Shown here: one piece after another, positions 7,320 through 14,548 of the stretch | How the letters are laid out: every line of letters begins with the position of its first letter | Numbering within the stretch: position 1 is the stretch's first letter | Origin: Muribaculaceae bacterium | Lineage (GTDB): Bacteria; Bacteroidota; Bacteroidia; Bacteroidales; Muribaculaceae | Assembly: GCA_022511505.1 (NCBI GenBank) | Contig: JAFLTK010000233.1 | Coordinates: 1-20,971, forward strand | Direction: 5' to 3' | DNA length: 20,971 bases | Notes under the pieces: model-generated | Told to the model about the DNA's origin: nothing | Seen by the model: only the letters and a program-made list of their open reading frames with translations | Database searches by the model: none | Made by a program: the position numbers and the translations under genes

Positions 7320-7828
7320 CAAACTCATTTGTAGCAGTCGATGTCGAGACCGCCAACAACCACCCCACCAGCATCTGCTCTATCGGTGCCGTCAAGGTTG
7401 TTGACGGCCGGATTGTCGACCGCTTCTATCGCCTCGTCAAACCCGAGCCCGAATACTACTTCCGCTACTTCACCGAGCAAGTACACGGCATCAGTCGCGT
7501 CGACACCGAGGACGCGCCAACGTGGGACGTCGTCTGGCACGACTTTGAAAACTTCTGCCAGGGACTACCGCTCGTTGCCCACAACAAAAAATTTGACGAG
7601 CAATGCATCCGCGCCGCGTGCCGTTGCTACTGCATCGACTATCCCGAACCGCCGTTCTATTGCACCCTCGAGATGTCGCGCCATCTCATCCCAAAGGGCA
7701 TGATTGGGTCCCACTCCCTCCCCTCCCTATGCCAATTCTTTGCCATCCCATTCACCAACCACCACAACGCCCTCGCCGACGCCGACGCCTGCGCCCAAAT
7801 AGCCCTTTGTTTCTGCTCCAATACATAA
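7313..7828 (+). CDS. DEDDh 3'-5' exonuclease (DnaQ-like)
   Basis: 171 residues forming a single RNase T/DnaQ exonuclease domain with no extra polymerase or helicase part. Exo I is Asp10-Val-Glu12 (VAVDVETA). Exo II is AHNKKFD (His90-Asp95). Exo III is HNALADADA with catalytic His151 and Asp156. All four acidic residues and the histidine are present, so it should be an active two-metal 3'-5' exonuclease on DNA or RNA. The family in Bacteroidota is often annotated as the DNA polymerase III epsilon subunit, but this short protein lacks the C-terminal alpha-binding extension, so a stand-alone repair or RNA-trimming role is equally possible. It is the last gene of the porQ operon and is rich in Cys and His toward the C-terminus. 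Confidence 0.9.
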   Translation: MLANSFVAVDVETANNHPTSICSIGAVKVVDGRIVDRFYRLVKPEPEYYFRYFTEQVHGISRVDTEDAPTWDVVWHDFENFCQGLPLVAHNKKFDEQCIRAACRCYCIDYPEPPFYCTLEMSRHLIPKGMIGSHSLPSLCQFFAIPFTNHHNALADADACAQIALCFCSNT

Positions 7829-7858
7829 TCAATGCTTTCTTTTGTCGAAATAACCCAT

Positions 7859-7905
7859 TTTTTCATTCACAAAATTGTGAATGAAAAATTAATATATTAT
7901 TTTTG
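7859..7905 (+). promoter_or_regulatory. Promoter and operator palindrome of higBA
   Basis: A perfect 14-bp inverted repeat (7859-7872 and 7875-7888, core ttcattcacaa/ttgtgaatgaa, 2-nt centre) overlaps the -33 position. ATTG at 7874-7877 is a 3/4 match to TTTG. After 20 nt comes TATTTTTG at 7898-7905, an exact -7 match. The predicted start is near 7912 and the toxin ATG is at 7925. A palindrome at this spot is what the HigA repressor would be expected to bind for autoregulation. Confidence 0.6.
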
Positions 7906-7924
7906 CAATTGAAAATGAGATAAT

Positions 7925-8242
7925 ATGGTCGTAACTTTCCAAGAAGAATATTTGCGAGACTATTATGAAAAAGGTCTAAGCAAAGATAAGAAACATCGTT
8001 ATCCACCAGATGTTATTAAAAGATACAAAAGGTGCATCGACTATCTTAAGGCAGCAACATCCAAGGAAGATTTATTCCCGTTCAAATCTCTAAATTTCGA
8101 GGCTCTTCACGGAGACAAGATGGGATTATTTTCAGTAAGAGTAAATCTTAAATACAGAGTTGTGTTTTCTATAAAGGAAACAACTGAAGATTCAGTATTA
8201 ACAATATGTAATATTATTGAATTATCAAATCATTATGAGTGA
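7925..8242 (+). CDS. higB: HigB-type toxin (RelE/ParE superfamily)
   Basis: 105 residues, basic and cytoplasmic. The core LNFEALHGDKMGLFSVRVNLKYRVVFSI (57-83) is the signature of RelE/ParE-superfamily HigB toxins: a HGDK-type turn, then strands carrying the Arg and Tyr residues used in ribosome-bound mRNA cleavage. The gene is far more AT-rich than the flanking exonuclease and lipoprotein genes, suggesting horizontal gain. Toxin-first order with the antitoxin overlapping its end is typical of higBA rather than relBE. Its ATG lies about 13 nt after the predicted start point of its own promoter. The fold call is strong; mRNA cleavage on the ribosome is inferred from the family. Confidence 0.85.
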   Translation: MVVTFQEEYLRDYYEKGLSKDKKHRYPPDVIKRYKRCIDYLKAATSKEDLFPFKSLNFEALHGDKMGLFSVRVNLKYRVVFSIKETTEDSVLTICNIIELSNHYE

Positions 8243-8588
8243 CATGATTAATCTACCTGATATAAATCCGCAAATGATAGCGAATAATTTGATATCATTT
8301 GAACCAACCCATCCGGGAGAACTACTGCTTGATGAACTCCAATGTCGAGAACTTTCTCAAGCAAAATTTGCATCTCAGATTGGAGTTAAGCCATCGTTAT
8401 TGAATGAGATTATAAAAGGCAAGCGAAGCGTAAACGCCGAGATGGCACTATTATTCGAGGCTGCTTTAGGCATTTCGGCCAATATTTGGATTAAACTACA
8501 AAATGAATATAACCTACAGAAAGCCAAGTCAGACGCTTCGTTTATGTCACGACTCGCTGCTATTCGTAGAATTGCTGCTGTTTTATAA
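8235..8588 (+). CDS. higA: HigA-type antitoxin (XRE family HTH)
   Basis: 117 residues from the ATG at 8235, which overlaps the toxin stop by 8 nt; the in-frame TTG at 8217 deeper inside the toxin gene is rejected as a start. THPGELLLDELQCRELSQAKFASQIGVKPSLLNEIIKGKRSVNAEMALLFEAALGI is the HigA/VapI-type domain, with the helix-turn-helix at about residues 41-62. An N-terminal arm of about 24 residues precedes it and a helical C-terminal tail (SFMSRLAAIRRIAAVL) follows. It should neutralise the HigB-like toxin and repress the operon by binding the palindrome at 7859-7888. The stop is only 3 bp before the next gene's ATG, an unusually tight junction with a GC-rich gene of different composition. 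Confidence 0.88.
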   Translation: MSDMINLPDINPQMIANNLISFEPTHPGELLLDELQCRELSQAKFASQIGVKPSLLNEIIKGKRSVNAEMALLFEAALGISANIWIKLQNEYNLQKAKSDASFMSRLAAIRRIAAVL

Positions 8589-8591
8589 ATA

Positions 8592-8933
8592 ATGAAAAAG
8601 ATATTTCTTGTTTTACTGACCGCCGCGATGACGGTCGCCTGCAACTCGGGCGACTCGACCAAAGCCGGCATTATCCACGAGAACGTGCCCGCCGGCACAG
8701 CCGTCAACGCCGAAAGCGACGCCTATCGCGCCGGTGCATCTGCCGCCAACGCCTTGCTGAAAGACAACCTCTCCGGCGAAGAACTTCACGACCGCCTGCT
8801 CGACACCCGCGCCGTCATATCCCTCATCCAGCGTCGCCACGGCGTTCAGGAGGCCGCCGACTACCAGGCCGGGTTCACCGACGCAATCGTCGCCGGCAAC
8901 GATTCTTTGGCACGAGAAATAGCCATTCTTTAA
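8592..8933 (+). CDS. Small hypothetical lipoprotein
   Basis: 113 residues. MKKIFLVLLTAAMTVAC is a lipoprotein signal with Cys17 as the lipidation site, followed by NSGDSTK. The mature part is short, helical and Ala-rich (AYRAGASAANALLKDNLSGEELHDRLLDTRAVISLIQRRHG, then AADYQAGFTDAIVAGNDSLAREIAIL). I do not recognise a family. It is likely anchored in the periplasm or outer membrane, with no catalytic motif seen. Codon use matches the GC-rich backbone rather than the higBA pair just 3 bp upstream. That suggests the gene belonged to the exonuclease neighbourhood before higBA arrived and may now be read from the higBA promoter. Confidence 0.75.
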   Translation: MKKIFLVLLTAAMTVACNSGDSTKAGIIHENVPAGTAVNAESDAYRAGASAANALLKDNLSGEELHDRLLDTRAVISLIQRRHGVQEAADYQAGFTDAIVAGNDSLAREIAIL

Positions 8934-9013
8934 TATTTTTCACATTTTAACTTATCGGTTGAACCTGTCTCAGTAACATTTTTCGCCATACGAATAAAAA
9001 AGTTGTCAAAAAA

Positions 9014-9045
9014 TTTGCACATCCAAATAAAACTCTCTAAATTTG
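9014..9045 (+). promoter_or_regulatory. Consensus promoter of tRNA-Cys
   Basis: TTTG at 9014-9017, a 20-nt spacer and TAAATTTG at 9038-9045 match the Bacteroidota -33/-7 consensus exactly. The predicted start point is near 9050, about 15 nt before the mature tRNA. This is the clearest promoter in the window. Confidence 0.85.
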
Positions 9046-9065
9046 CACTCGCAAAACCCCAAACC

Positions 9066-9139
9066 GGTACCTTGGCCGAGTGGTTAGGCAACGGTCTGCA
9101 AAACCGTGTACAGCAGTTCGATTCTGCTAGGTACCTCCA
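9066..9139 (+). tRNA. tRNA-Cys (anticodon GCA)
   Basis: A complete cloverleaf: acceptor GGTACCT pairs with AGGTACC, the D-arm is TGGCCGAGTGGTTAGGCAA, the anticodon stem ACGGT/ACCGT carries loop CTGCAAA with anticodon GCA, and the T-arm is AGCAG-TTCGATT-CTGCT. The discriminator is T, as expected for cysteine tRNA, and the 3' CCA is encoded. A consensus promoter precedes it and an intrinsic terminator follows directly, so it is a single-gene unit. Confidence 0.97.
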
Positions 9140-9164
9140 AGACTTCCCCCGGGAAGTCTTTTTT
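9139..9164 (+). terminator. Intrinsic terminator of tRNA-Cys
   Basis: aagacttccc and gggaagtctt pair perfectly around a 2-nt centre and run into TTTTTT. It begins at the last base of the tRNA. Confidence 0.93.
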
Positions 9165-9298
9165 ATTTAACTCGATAGCACCCATTCGGTCTCAGAAATC
9201 AACTCTTCACTCCCGGTGAATTTCAAAAATCAGCGACGCTATTATTTTTGGCGTCAATTCCCGCGATAAAGAAATAAATAATACAAAGTAATAAACTA

Positions 9299-10198
9299 AT
9301 GATTAGAATTTTCATAATTACAATATTGAGTTGTCTTGTTTATTTTGTTGTCGGGGCAAAAGGAACACGTCTTAATATAGAATCAGCCGAAAAAGAACTT
9401 CAAAATTATATTGAAAACATTGATGCGAGAATAGGTATTGCCTGCATATATGAAGGCAAAGATACTTTGCAAATTAATGGAAATAAGGAGTTCCCAATGT
9501 TGAGTGTGTATAAATTTCCACAATCCATCGCTGTCATCAATTACTGTCGGGAAAATCAAAAGGATTTAAACGATACAGTTTTTATTCCAAAATCTGATAT
9601 CAAAGAAAATACATATAGTCCAATCAGGGATAAATTTGGTATAATAGACCTAAAATTACCACTCAAAGATATTTTGTATTACTCATTAGTAGAGAGCGAT
9701 AATAATGCGTGTGACGTATTGTATAAATTAATGGGAGGGACCAACTATGCCGACAGTATTATAACTAAAATGGGATTCTCAGACATTCATCTAATTAATA
9801 CCGAGGATGAAATGCATGAAGACATTTATCTTTCTTATCAAAACAGATGTACCCCATTGGAAATGTGTAAATTCGTCGACTATTTCAATTCACAACCGAT
9901 ATTTTCCGATAAAGAGTATTCTTATATAAAATTCTTAATGGAAAATTGTAGAACAGGGAACGATCGACTTGCTAAACCGTTCCTTTCAACCAATGTCACA
10001 ATAGGCCATAAAACCGGTACGGGAGACGTAAATTCTCAAGGAAGAATTATTGGTATAAACGATGTAGGTTATATTATACTACCAAATAAGAACAAATATT
10101 CAATTGCTGTTTTTATTGCTGATTCCAAATATACTCCTGAAACCACTTCATCTTTTATTGCCGATATATCAGAAATTATATGGCATAACATTCAATAG
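9299..10198 (+). CDS. Class A beta-lactamase, subclass A2 (CfxA/PER-like)
   Basis: 299 residues with an N-terminal hydrophobic export segment. It hydrolyses beta-lactams in the periplasm through an acyl-serine intermediate. The catalytic motifs are intact: Ser69-Val-Tyr-Lys72, Ser133-Asp-Asn135 (SDNNACD), omega-loop Glu169 (in TEDEMH, aligning with Ambler Glu166, with His173 at the Ambler-170 position) and Lys238-Thr-Gly240 (GHKTGTGD). YSPIRDK before the SDN motif and YQNRCTPLEM after the omega loop are typical of the Bacteroidota A2 enzymes (CfxA, CepA, CblA, PER). The resemblance to CfxA is clear but it is not CfxA itself. The gene is strongly AT-rich, unlike its neighbours. It follows tRNA-Cys, with TATTTTTG at 9243-9250 as a weak promoter candidate. 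Spectrum cannot be read from sequence alone. Confidence 0.92.
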   Translation: MIRIFIITILSCLVYFVVGAKGTRLNIESAEKELQNYIENIDARIGIACIYEGKDTLQINGNKEFPMLSVYKFPQSIAVINYCRENQKDLNDTVFIPKSDIKENTYSPIRDKFGIIDLKLPLKDILYYSLVESDNNACDVLYKLMGGTNYADSIITKMGFSDIHLINTEDEMHEDIYLSYQNRCTPLEMCKFVDYFNSQPIFSDKEYSYIKFLMENCRTGNDRLAKPFLSTNVTIGHKTGTGDVNSQGRIIGINDVGYIILPNKNKYSIAVFIADSKYTPETTSSFIADISEIIWHNIQ

Positions 10199-10293
10199 CT
10201 TCCTGTCTTTTCGATACGGAGTGCTTGACCGAATTAATCGGCTTCCGCTCGCCGGTTTCAGGGTGAAAATCAAATTCTCTTCATAAAACAACA

Positions 10294-10331
10294 CAACAAC
10301 TCTCGCCGGAGCGAAAGTTGTTGGTGTTTTT
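10294..10331. terminator. Bidirectional intrinsic terminator between two convergent genes
   Basis: caacaactctcgc pairs with gcgaaagttgttg around CGGA with one mismatch. It is followed by gtgttttt on the plus strand and by a T-rich stretch on the minus strand. It lies between the beta-lactamase gene and the reverse coiled-coil gene, so it can serve both. Confidence 0.75.
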
Positions 10332-10379
10332 GAGGGCTAAGCGGGTGTCTTAAAGGACTGACGCAGATTGGAGGAGGCG

Positions 10380-10775
10380 CTATCTGAGTAAGTTGCGGCC
10401 CGCTTCCAGGATGGGTAGACCGGTCTCGGTGGGCACATAGATGACTTTGTCGCCGGGATTAAGGTTCTGCTGTCTGACCCACAGATACTGAATGTAGGTT
10501 GGTGTCAATGAGCCATTTTCGATTCTGATAGCTTCAGCTGCGCCTTTCGCTCGCTCGATCTCGGCTTTGGCATTCAGTTTCTCGGCTTCAAGATTTGCCT
10601 CGGCTTCGGCAATCTTAATTTTGCGGTTTTGCTCAGCCTTGGCAAGTTCCGCCTTACCTTCCATTTCTTGTGACCATACTCTATAGGCGGGTATGCCAAA
10701 CATCAAACCCAATACAATCGCAAATAACACGACCAAACTTGTTACCACAAGTTTAAAATTTAATCTGATTTCCAT
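10380..10775 (-). CDS. Small membrane coiled-coil protein, SPFH-tail-like, no SPFH domain
   Basis: 131 residues. Residues about 8-30 are one membrane helix (VVTSLVVLFAIVLGLMFGI). Residues 36-86 are an Ala/Glu/Lys-rich coiled coil (KAELAKAEQNRKIKIAEAEANLEAEKLNAKAEIERAKGAAEAIRIE), the same type of segment that follows the SPFH/Band 7 domain in prohibitin, stomatin and HflK proteins. The C-terminus PTYIQYLWVRQQ then KVIYVPTETGLPILEAGR (to residue 127) matches the end of SPFH-family proteins often annotated 'membrane protease subunit'. The SPFH domain itself is absent, and no truncated upstream part is visible. It may form a membrane scaffold or oligomer, but that is inference. Its start region is divergent from the acetyltransferase gene. 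Confidence 0.75.
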   Translation of the reverse strand: MEIRLNFKLVVTSLVVLFAIVLGLMFGIPAYRVWSQEMEGKAELAKAEQNRKIKIAEAEANLEAEKLNAKAEIERAKGAAEAIRIENGSLTPTYIQYLWVRQQNLNPGDKVIYVPTETGLPILEAGRNLLR

Positions 10776-10807
10776 AATATTTATTTGAATAGAATTTGTT
10801 TACGGCA

Positions 10808-10845
10808 CAAATTTACAAATAAATAAAGTAGAGTTTGTAACTTTG
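10808..10845. promoter_or_regulatory. Divergent promoter region (two -7 boxes)
   Basis: Plus strand TAACTTTG at 10838-10845 lies 27 nt before the acetyltransferase ATG at 10873. Minus strand TAAATTTG (complement of 10808-10815) lies about 33 nt before the ATG at 10775. Both match TAnnTTTG exactly, but neither has a clean TTTG at 19-21 nt; TTTA at 10812-10815 is the nearest for the plus side. The two polymerase footprints would overlap, so the genes may compete. Confidence 0.4.
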
Positions 10846-10872
10846 CAACATTGCAATCAAAACAATAGAAAA

Positions 10873-11433
10873 ATGACAGTTGAAGAGTTCAAAGAATTTG
10901 TAAAGACCGGTAGACCAATTGACACTCCCGATGCTATCGCGGTTCTTAATAGCCAAAACGAGGAAGCGCGGAGGATTACATCCCAACTAAACAATTGCTA
11001 CCACAACCTCGAAGAAATTCGGGAAATACTTTCTGAACTATTCGGTTATAAGGTTCCAAACAATTTCAGGGTTTTTCCTCCTTTTTACACTGATTTCGGA
11101 CGTAATATCCATGTTGGCGACAATGTGTTTATAAATGCGTGTTGTCAGTTCCAAGACCAAGGAGGAGTTTGGCTCGGTGACGGTAGCCTAATAGGACACA
11201 ATGTTGTTTTTGCAACGCTCAATCACGACTTTAATCCCGCCCGACGGCAGATTTGCATTCCCCGACCTATAGTAGTGGGTAAAAATGTATGGATCGGTTC
11301 CAACTCAACCATCCTCGCGGGCGTGACAATTGGCGACAATGCCGTTGTGGCCGCCGGCGCTGTTGTCACCAAGGATGTAGAAGCCAACACAATTGTGGGA
11401 GGCATTCCTGCCAAATTTATCAGACATATCTAA
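10873..11433 (+). CDS. Sugar O-acetyltransferase (LacA/Maa type)
   Basis: 186 residues from the ATG at 10873. An in-frame TTG ten codons earlier is rejected because it falls inside the -7 promoter box. An N-terminal helical cap (about 10-60, the maltose acetyltransferase domain) precedes a left-handed beta-helix of hexapeptide repeats (IHVGDNVFINACCQFQ, VWLGDGSLIGHNVVF, IVVGKNVWIGSNSTILAGVTIGDNAVVAAGAVVTKDV). The catalytic His118 is in ATLNHDFNP, and GGIPAKFIRHI is the usual C-terminal cap. It transfers acetyl from acetyl-CoA to a sugar hydroxyl, probably as a trimer in the cytoplasm. The natural acceptor is not predictable; detoxification of non-metabolised sugars is the usual suggestion. 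It is convergent with glmS. Confidence 0.92.
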   Translation: MTVEEFKEFVKTGRPIDTPDAIAVLNSQNEEARRITSQLNNCYHNLEEIREILSELFGYKVPNNFRVFPPFYTDFGRNIHVGDNVFINACCQFQDQGGVWLGDGSLIGHNVVFATLNHDFNPARRQICIPRPIVVGKNVWIGSNSTILAGVTIGDNAVVAAGAVVTKDVEANTIVGGIPAKFIRHI

Positions 11434-11437
11434 AACC

Positions 11438-11468
11438 GACGACGAGGAGTTGTGACTCCTCGTCGCCG
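11438..11468 (-). terminator. Hairpin terminator for glmS, shared with the acetyltransferase gene
   Basis: cgacgaggagt and actcctcgtcg pair perfectly around TGTG. Read on the minus strand the stem is followed by cggtttta, a short T-run suited to glmS. On the plus strand no T-run follows. A smaller stem (cgacgc/gcgtcg, 11483-11503) lies between it and glmS. Confidence 0.6.
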
Positions 11469-11516
11469 GCTTGCTTGTGTGACGACGCGAGATTACAGCG
11501 TCGATAGGTGGCGGGA

Positions 11517-13355
11517 TTATTCGACAGTGACCGACTTGGCGAGGTTGCGCGGCATGTCGACGTCACAGCCTTTTTTAATCGCGATATGATAAGCAAGCAA
11601 CTGCAACGGGATTGAAACGATGACGGGTGAAAGACACTCGGGAACCGACGGGACCTCGATGGTGTGGTCGGCCAGCGCTGCTATTGTTTCGTCACCCTTG
11701 TTGACCACGGCGATGACCGAGCCGCCGCGAGCCTTGACCTGCTGAATGTTGGAGATGATTTTCTCGTGGAGGTTGTCTTTGGGTGCAATGACAACCGTCG
11801 GTAGCTCACGGTCGATCAGTGCGATAGGCCCATGCTTCATCTCGGCCGCGGGATAACCTTCAGCATGGATGTAACTTATCTCCTTGAGTTTCAACGCCCC
11901 CTCGAGAGCCGACGGGTAATTGTAACCTCGGCCGAGGTAGAGGAAATTGTGGGCGTAGGTGAAGATTCGTGAAAGTTTCTCAATCTTGTCATTCAGTTTG
12001 AGAGTTTCGCCAATAAAAGCGGGAAGTTGCTTTATACCCTCACATATTGCCCCAATCGTTTCATTGTCAACCGTTTGCTTAAGCTGGCCGATGGCGAGAG
12101 CCAGCATGGTCAAGACAGTAACCTGACCGGTAAAGGCCTTGGTGGAGGCAACGCCAATCTCCGGACCAACATGGATATAAGTCCCCGAATGGGTCTCACG
12201 AGCTATCGATGAACCGATTACGTTGCAAACCCCATAGACAAACGCGCCCTTTTCGCGCGCAATCTGGATGGCCGCCAGGGTGTCGGCCGTTTCGCCCGAT
12301 TGGGAGACTGCGATGACAATATCGTCGCTGTTGATAATTGGGTTGCTGTAACGAAACTCGCTTGCATACTCGACCTGCACCGGAATGCGCGCCATGTCCT
12401 GAATCAGATGTCGCCCAATCAGCCCCGCATGCCACGACGTCCCACAGCCGATGATGATAATGCGTCGAGCCTTGCGAAACGCCTCTTTGTTTTCCTGTAC
12501 GCCCGATAGGGTCACTTGACCGTCGACAACTCGCCCGCGGATTGAGTCGCCTATTGTCATCGGTTGCTCAAAAATCTCCTTCAACATAAAGTGGTCATAA
12601 CCACCCTTTTCCAGTTGAGAAACCGACAGTTTGAGAGTCTGAATATCGATAGGCGACGGCGTATTGTCGACGTTGATAACCTTTAGCGGTTCACCGCGGG
12701 TGATGATGCCAATCTCGTCGTCGTTGAGGTAGACAACGCGGTTGGTATATTCAACGATAGGCGACGCGTCGCTTGCAATGTAGGTCGCATCGTCGGCTAT
12801 GCCGATAACGAGTGGTGAACTCTTGCGTGCAACTATCATTGTATCAGAAATTTGGTTGTCAATGACTGCTATCGCGTATGCCCCGACAACCTGATTCATA
12901 GCCTCTTGCACTGCTGCGAGAAGGGTGCATCCGTTCGTGTCGCGGATATACTGGATGAGCTGGACAAGCACCTCGGTGTCGGTGCTACTCTTGAACGAGC
13001 ACCCTTGCTCGATAAGGGCCTCCTTCAGCAAACTGTAGTTCTCAATGGTCCCATTGTGGACAAGGGCGATTGTGCCGTCCTCGCTCAAGTGAGGATGGGC
13101 GTTGACATCGCTCGGCTCGCCGTGGGTGGCCCAGCGAGTGTGGGCTATACCAATAGTGCCCTCGACATTCTTGTCCTCGCAATTATGCTCGAGAGTTTCC
13201 ACCTTACCCTTTGATTTATAAGCGTTTATCCTGTTATTCTTATCGATTATTGCAACGCCGGCACTGTCATAACCGCGATATTCGAGGCGATGAAGTCCCT
13301 TAATGAGCATGGGGTAGCAATTGTTGCTACCTACATATCCAACAATTCCACACAT
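11517..13355 (-). CDS. glmS: Glutamine-fructose-6-phosphate aminotransferase (isomerizing)
   Basis: 612 residues, full family length. MCGIVGYVG gives the N-terminal nucleophile Cys2 of the class II glutamine amidotransferase domain (about residues 2-220, with HTRWATHGEPS and HNGTIENY). Two SIS domains follow: the first with IIIGCGTSWHAGL and AVSQSGETADTLAA, the second with YLGRGYNYPSALEGALKLKEISYIHAEGYPAAEMKHGPIALI. The C-terminus DMPRNLAKSVTVE is the invariant channel-closing tail. It makes glucosamine-6-phosphate from fructose-6-phosphate and glutamine, the first step toward UDP-GlcNAc for peptidoglycan and lipid A. I see no glmS ribozyme-like sequence in the 5' region. It is a single-gene unit, divergent from the acid phosphatase gene. 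Confidence 0.98.
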   Translation of the reverse strand: MCGIVGYVGSNNCYPMLIKGLHRLEYRGYDSAGVAIIDKNNRINAYKSKGKVETLEHNCEDKNVEGTIGIAHTRWATHGEPSDVNAHPHLSEDGTIALVHNGTIENYSLLKEALIEQGCSFKSSTDTEVLVQLIQYIRDTNGCTLLAAVQEAMNQVVGAYAIAVIDNQISDTMIVARKSSPLVIGIADDATYIASDASPIVEYTNRVVYLNDDEIGIITRGEPLKVINVDNTPSPIDIQTLKLSVSQLEKGGYDHFMLKEIFEQPMTIGDSIRGRVVDGQVTLSGVQENKEAFRKARRIIIIGCGTSWHAGLIGRHLIQDMARIPVQVEYASEFRYSNPIINSDDIVIAVSQSGETADTLAAIQIAREKGAFVYGVCNVIGSSIARETHSGTYIHVGPEIGVASTKAFTGQVTVLTMLALAIGQLKQTVDNETIGAICEGIKQLPAFIGETLKLNDKIEKLSRIFTYAHNFLYLGRGYNYPSALEGALKLKEISYIHAEGYPAAEMKHGPIALIDRELPTVVIAPKDNLHEKIISNIQQVKARGGSVIAVVNKGDETIAALADHTIEVPSVPECLSPVIVSIPLQLLAYHIAIKKGCDVDMPRNLAKSVTVE

Positions 13356-13632
13356 AGTGTTTTCCTAATAATTTTTTACCTTTTTAAGACGCTATAATAT
13401 AAAAGAAGCCTAAAATGTAACGGCTTTTGAAATTCAGGGCATAAAATTACAACATTTTTTTCAATTTTACTCGTTTTTCGTCAAAAGTTGCGTAAAAATC
13501 GTGTTTTATAACATAAAAAACTGTTCAAACTTTAAAGATAAACTGTTGTTTTAAAGATATAACGGAGACCTTCACCGTAAGTGAACAATCCAAAGCCCAA
13601 AAAGAATAACAACTCTAAAAACATAAACAACT
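13356..13632. other. Divergent intergenic region between glmS and the acid phosphatase gene
   Basis: 277 bp of AT-rich DNA. I find no exact -33/-7 pair for either gene. The word ttaaagata occurs twice near 13530-13560 as an imperfect direct repeat (ctttaaagataaac and ttttaaagatataac), close to where control of the phosphatase-porin pair would be expected. No ORF or RNA gene is recognisable. Confidence 0.4.
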
Positions 13633-14454
13633 ATGCTTAACATCACAACCCTCCGTCGAGTCGCTTGCGCGCTTCTTTTTGCCGCAACATTTACAGGTCT
13701 TTATGCACAAGATGCCACCGCTACAAAAATCAAAGACCACCGCACCAACCCCGATGTATTCTTTCTTCAGGAAGGTGACGTCCCCAATAGTTTCCTGCTT
13801 CTTCCTCCCCCGCCCGATGGCGCTTCGATAGCCTTCCTCAATGATCAGGCTATGTACAACTGGGGTAAACTGCAACGTGACACTCCGCGTGGCGACCAGG
13901 CATCACAAGATGCAAACGTTGAGGGTGACGGCGTCCCGATGGCTTTCTCTGAGGCATTCGGTATCGATATAACCAAGGATGGAACTCCCGAAATTTACAA
14001 ACTCGTCATCGGAATGCGTGAAGATGCCGGTGACCTCGGAACCCGTGATGCCAAGAACTACTATAACCGCACCCGCCCCTTTGCATTCTACGACGAGATG
14101 ACCTGCAACCCGGCTCAGCAAGAAGAACTATCGACCAACGGCTCCTACCCCTCGGGCCACACCTCGATTGGATGGGCTACCGCGCTGGTACTTGCCGAAG
14201 TAAACCCCGCCCGCCAGAACGAAATCCTCAAACGCGGATATGAAATGGGACAGAGCCGCGTCATCTGTGGCTACCACTTTCAGAGCGATGTCGATGCAGG
14301 GCGCATCACCGGCTCGGCAACCGTTGCCCGCCTCCACGCCGACCCCGGCTTCCAAGCCCAGCTCCAGAAAGCTAAAGACGAGTTTAAGCGCCTCAAAAAA
14401 GAGGGTAAAGTAGCCGCCGGTACCCCCGTCCCGACCCCGACCACTTCTGACTAA
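13633..14454 (+). CDS. Secreted class A non-specific acid phosphatase (PAP2 superfamily)
   Basis: 273 residues. The signal peptide ends at LYAQ (residue 26). The three-part PAP2 signature is intact: Lys141-x6-Arg148-Pro149 (KNYYNRTRP), Pro-Ser-Gly-His at 173-176 (SYPSGHTS) and Ser208-Arg209-x5-His215-x3-Asp219 (SRVICGYHFQSD). GSYPSGHTS with GYHFQSDVDAGR identifies the PhoN/PhoC-type class A acid phosphatases, not lipid phosphatases, and no membrane helices follow. It should remove phosphate from many organic phosphomonoesters in the periplasm. The tail is Lys-rich then Thr/Pro-rich (GTPVPTPTTSD). A porin gene follows after 94 bp, supporting a phosphate-scavenging role. Confidence 0.93.
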   Translation: MLNITTLRRVACALLFAATFTGLYAQDATATKIKDHRTNPDVFFLQEGDVPNSFLLLPPPPDGASIAFLNDQAMYNWGKLQRDTPRGDQASQDANVEGDGVPMAFSEAFGIDITKDGTPEIYKLVIGMREDAGDLGTRDAKNYYNRTRPFAFYDEMTCNPAQQEELSTNGSYPSGHTSIGWATALVLAEVNPARQNEILKRGYEMGQSRVICGYHFQSDVDAGRITGSATVARLHADPGFQAQLQKAKDEFKRLKKEGKVAAGTPVPTPTTSD

Positions 14455-14548
14455 CCCACTGTCACCCGTTCTACTTAAACACACTTACACCTCTATCTAT
14501 CTTATCTAAAACAACGCCATTCAACAACTATTTAAGACACACCCCACT

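Noticed and set aside
9066..10331. Integration-type duplication of the tRNA-Cys 3' end
   Set aside because: I looked for a second copy of the tRNA 3' end downstream of the beta-lactamase gene and found none, and no integrase gene is present.
13356..13632. glmS ribozyme or other riboswitch upstream of glmS
   Set aside because: The region is AT-rich with no strong nested stems, and the glmS ribozyme is mainly known from Gram-positive bacteria.
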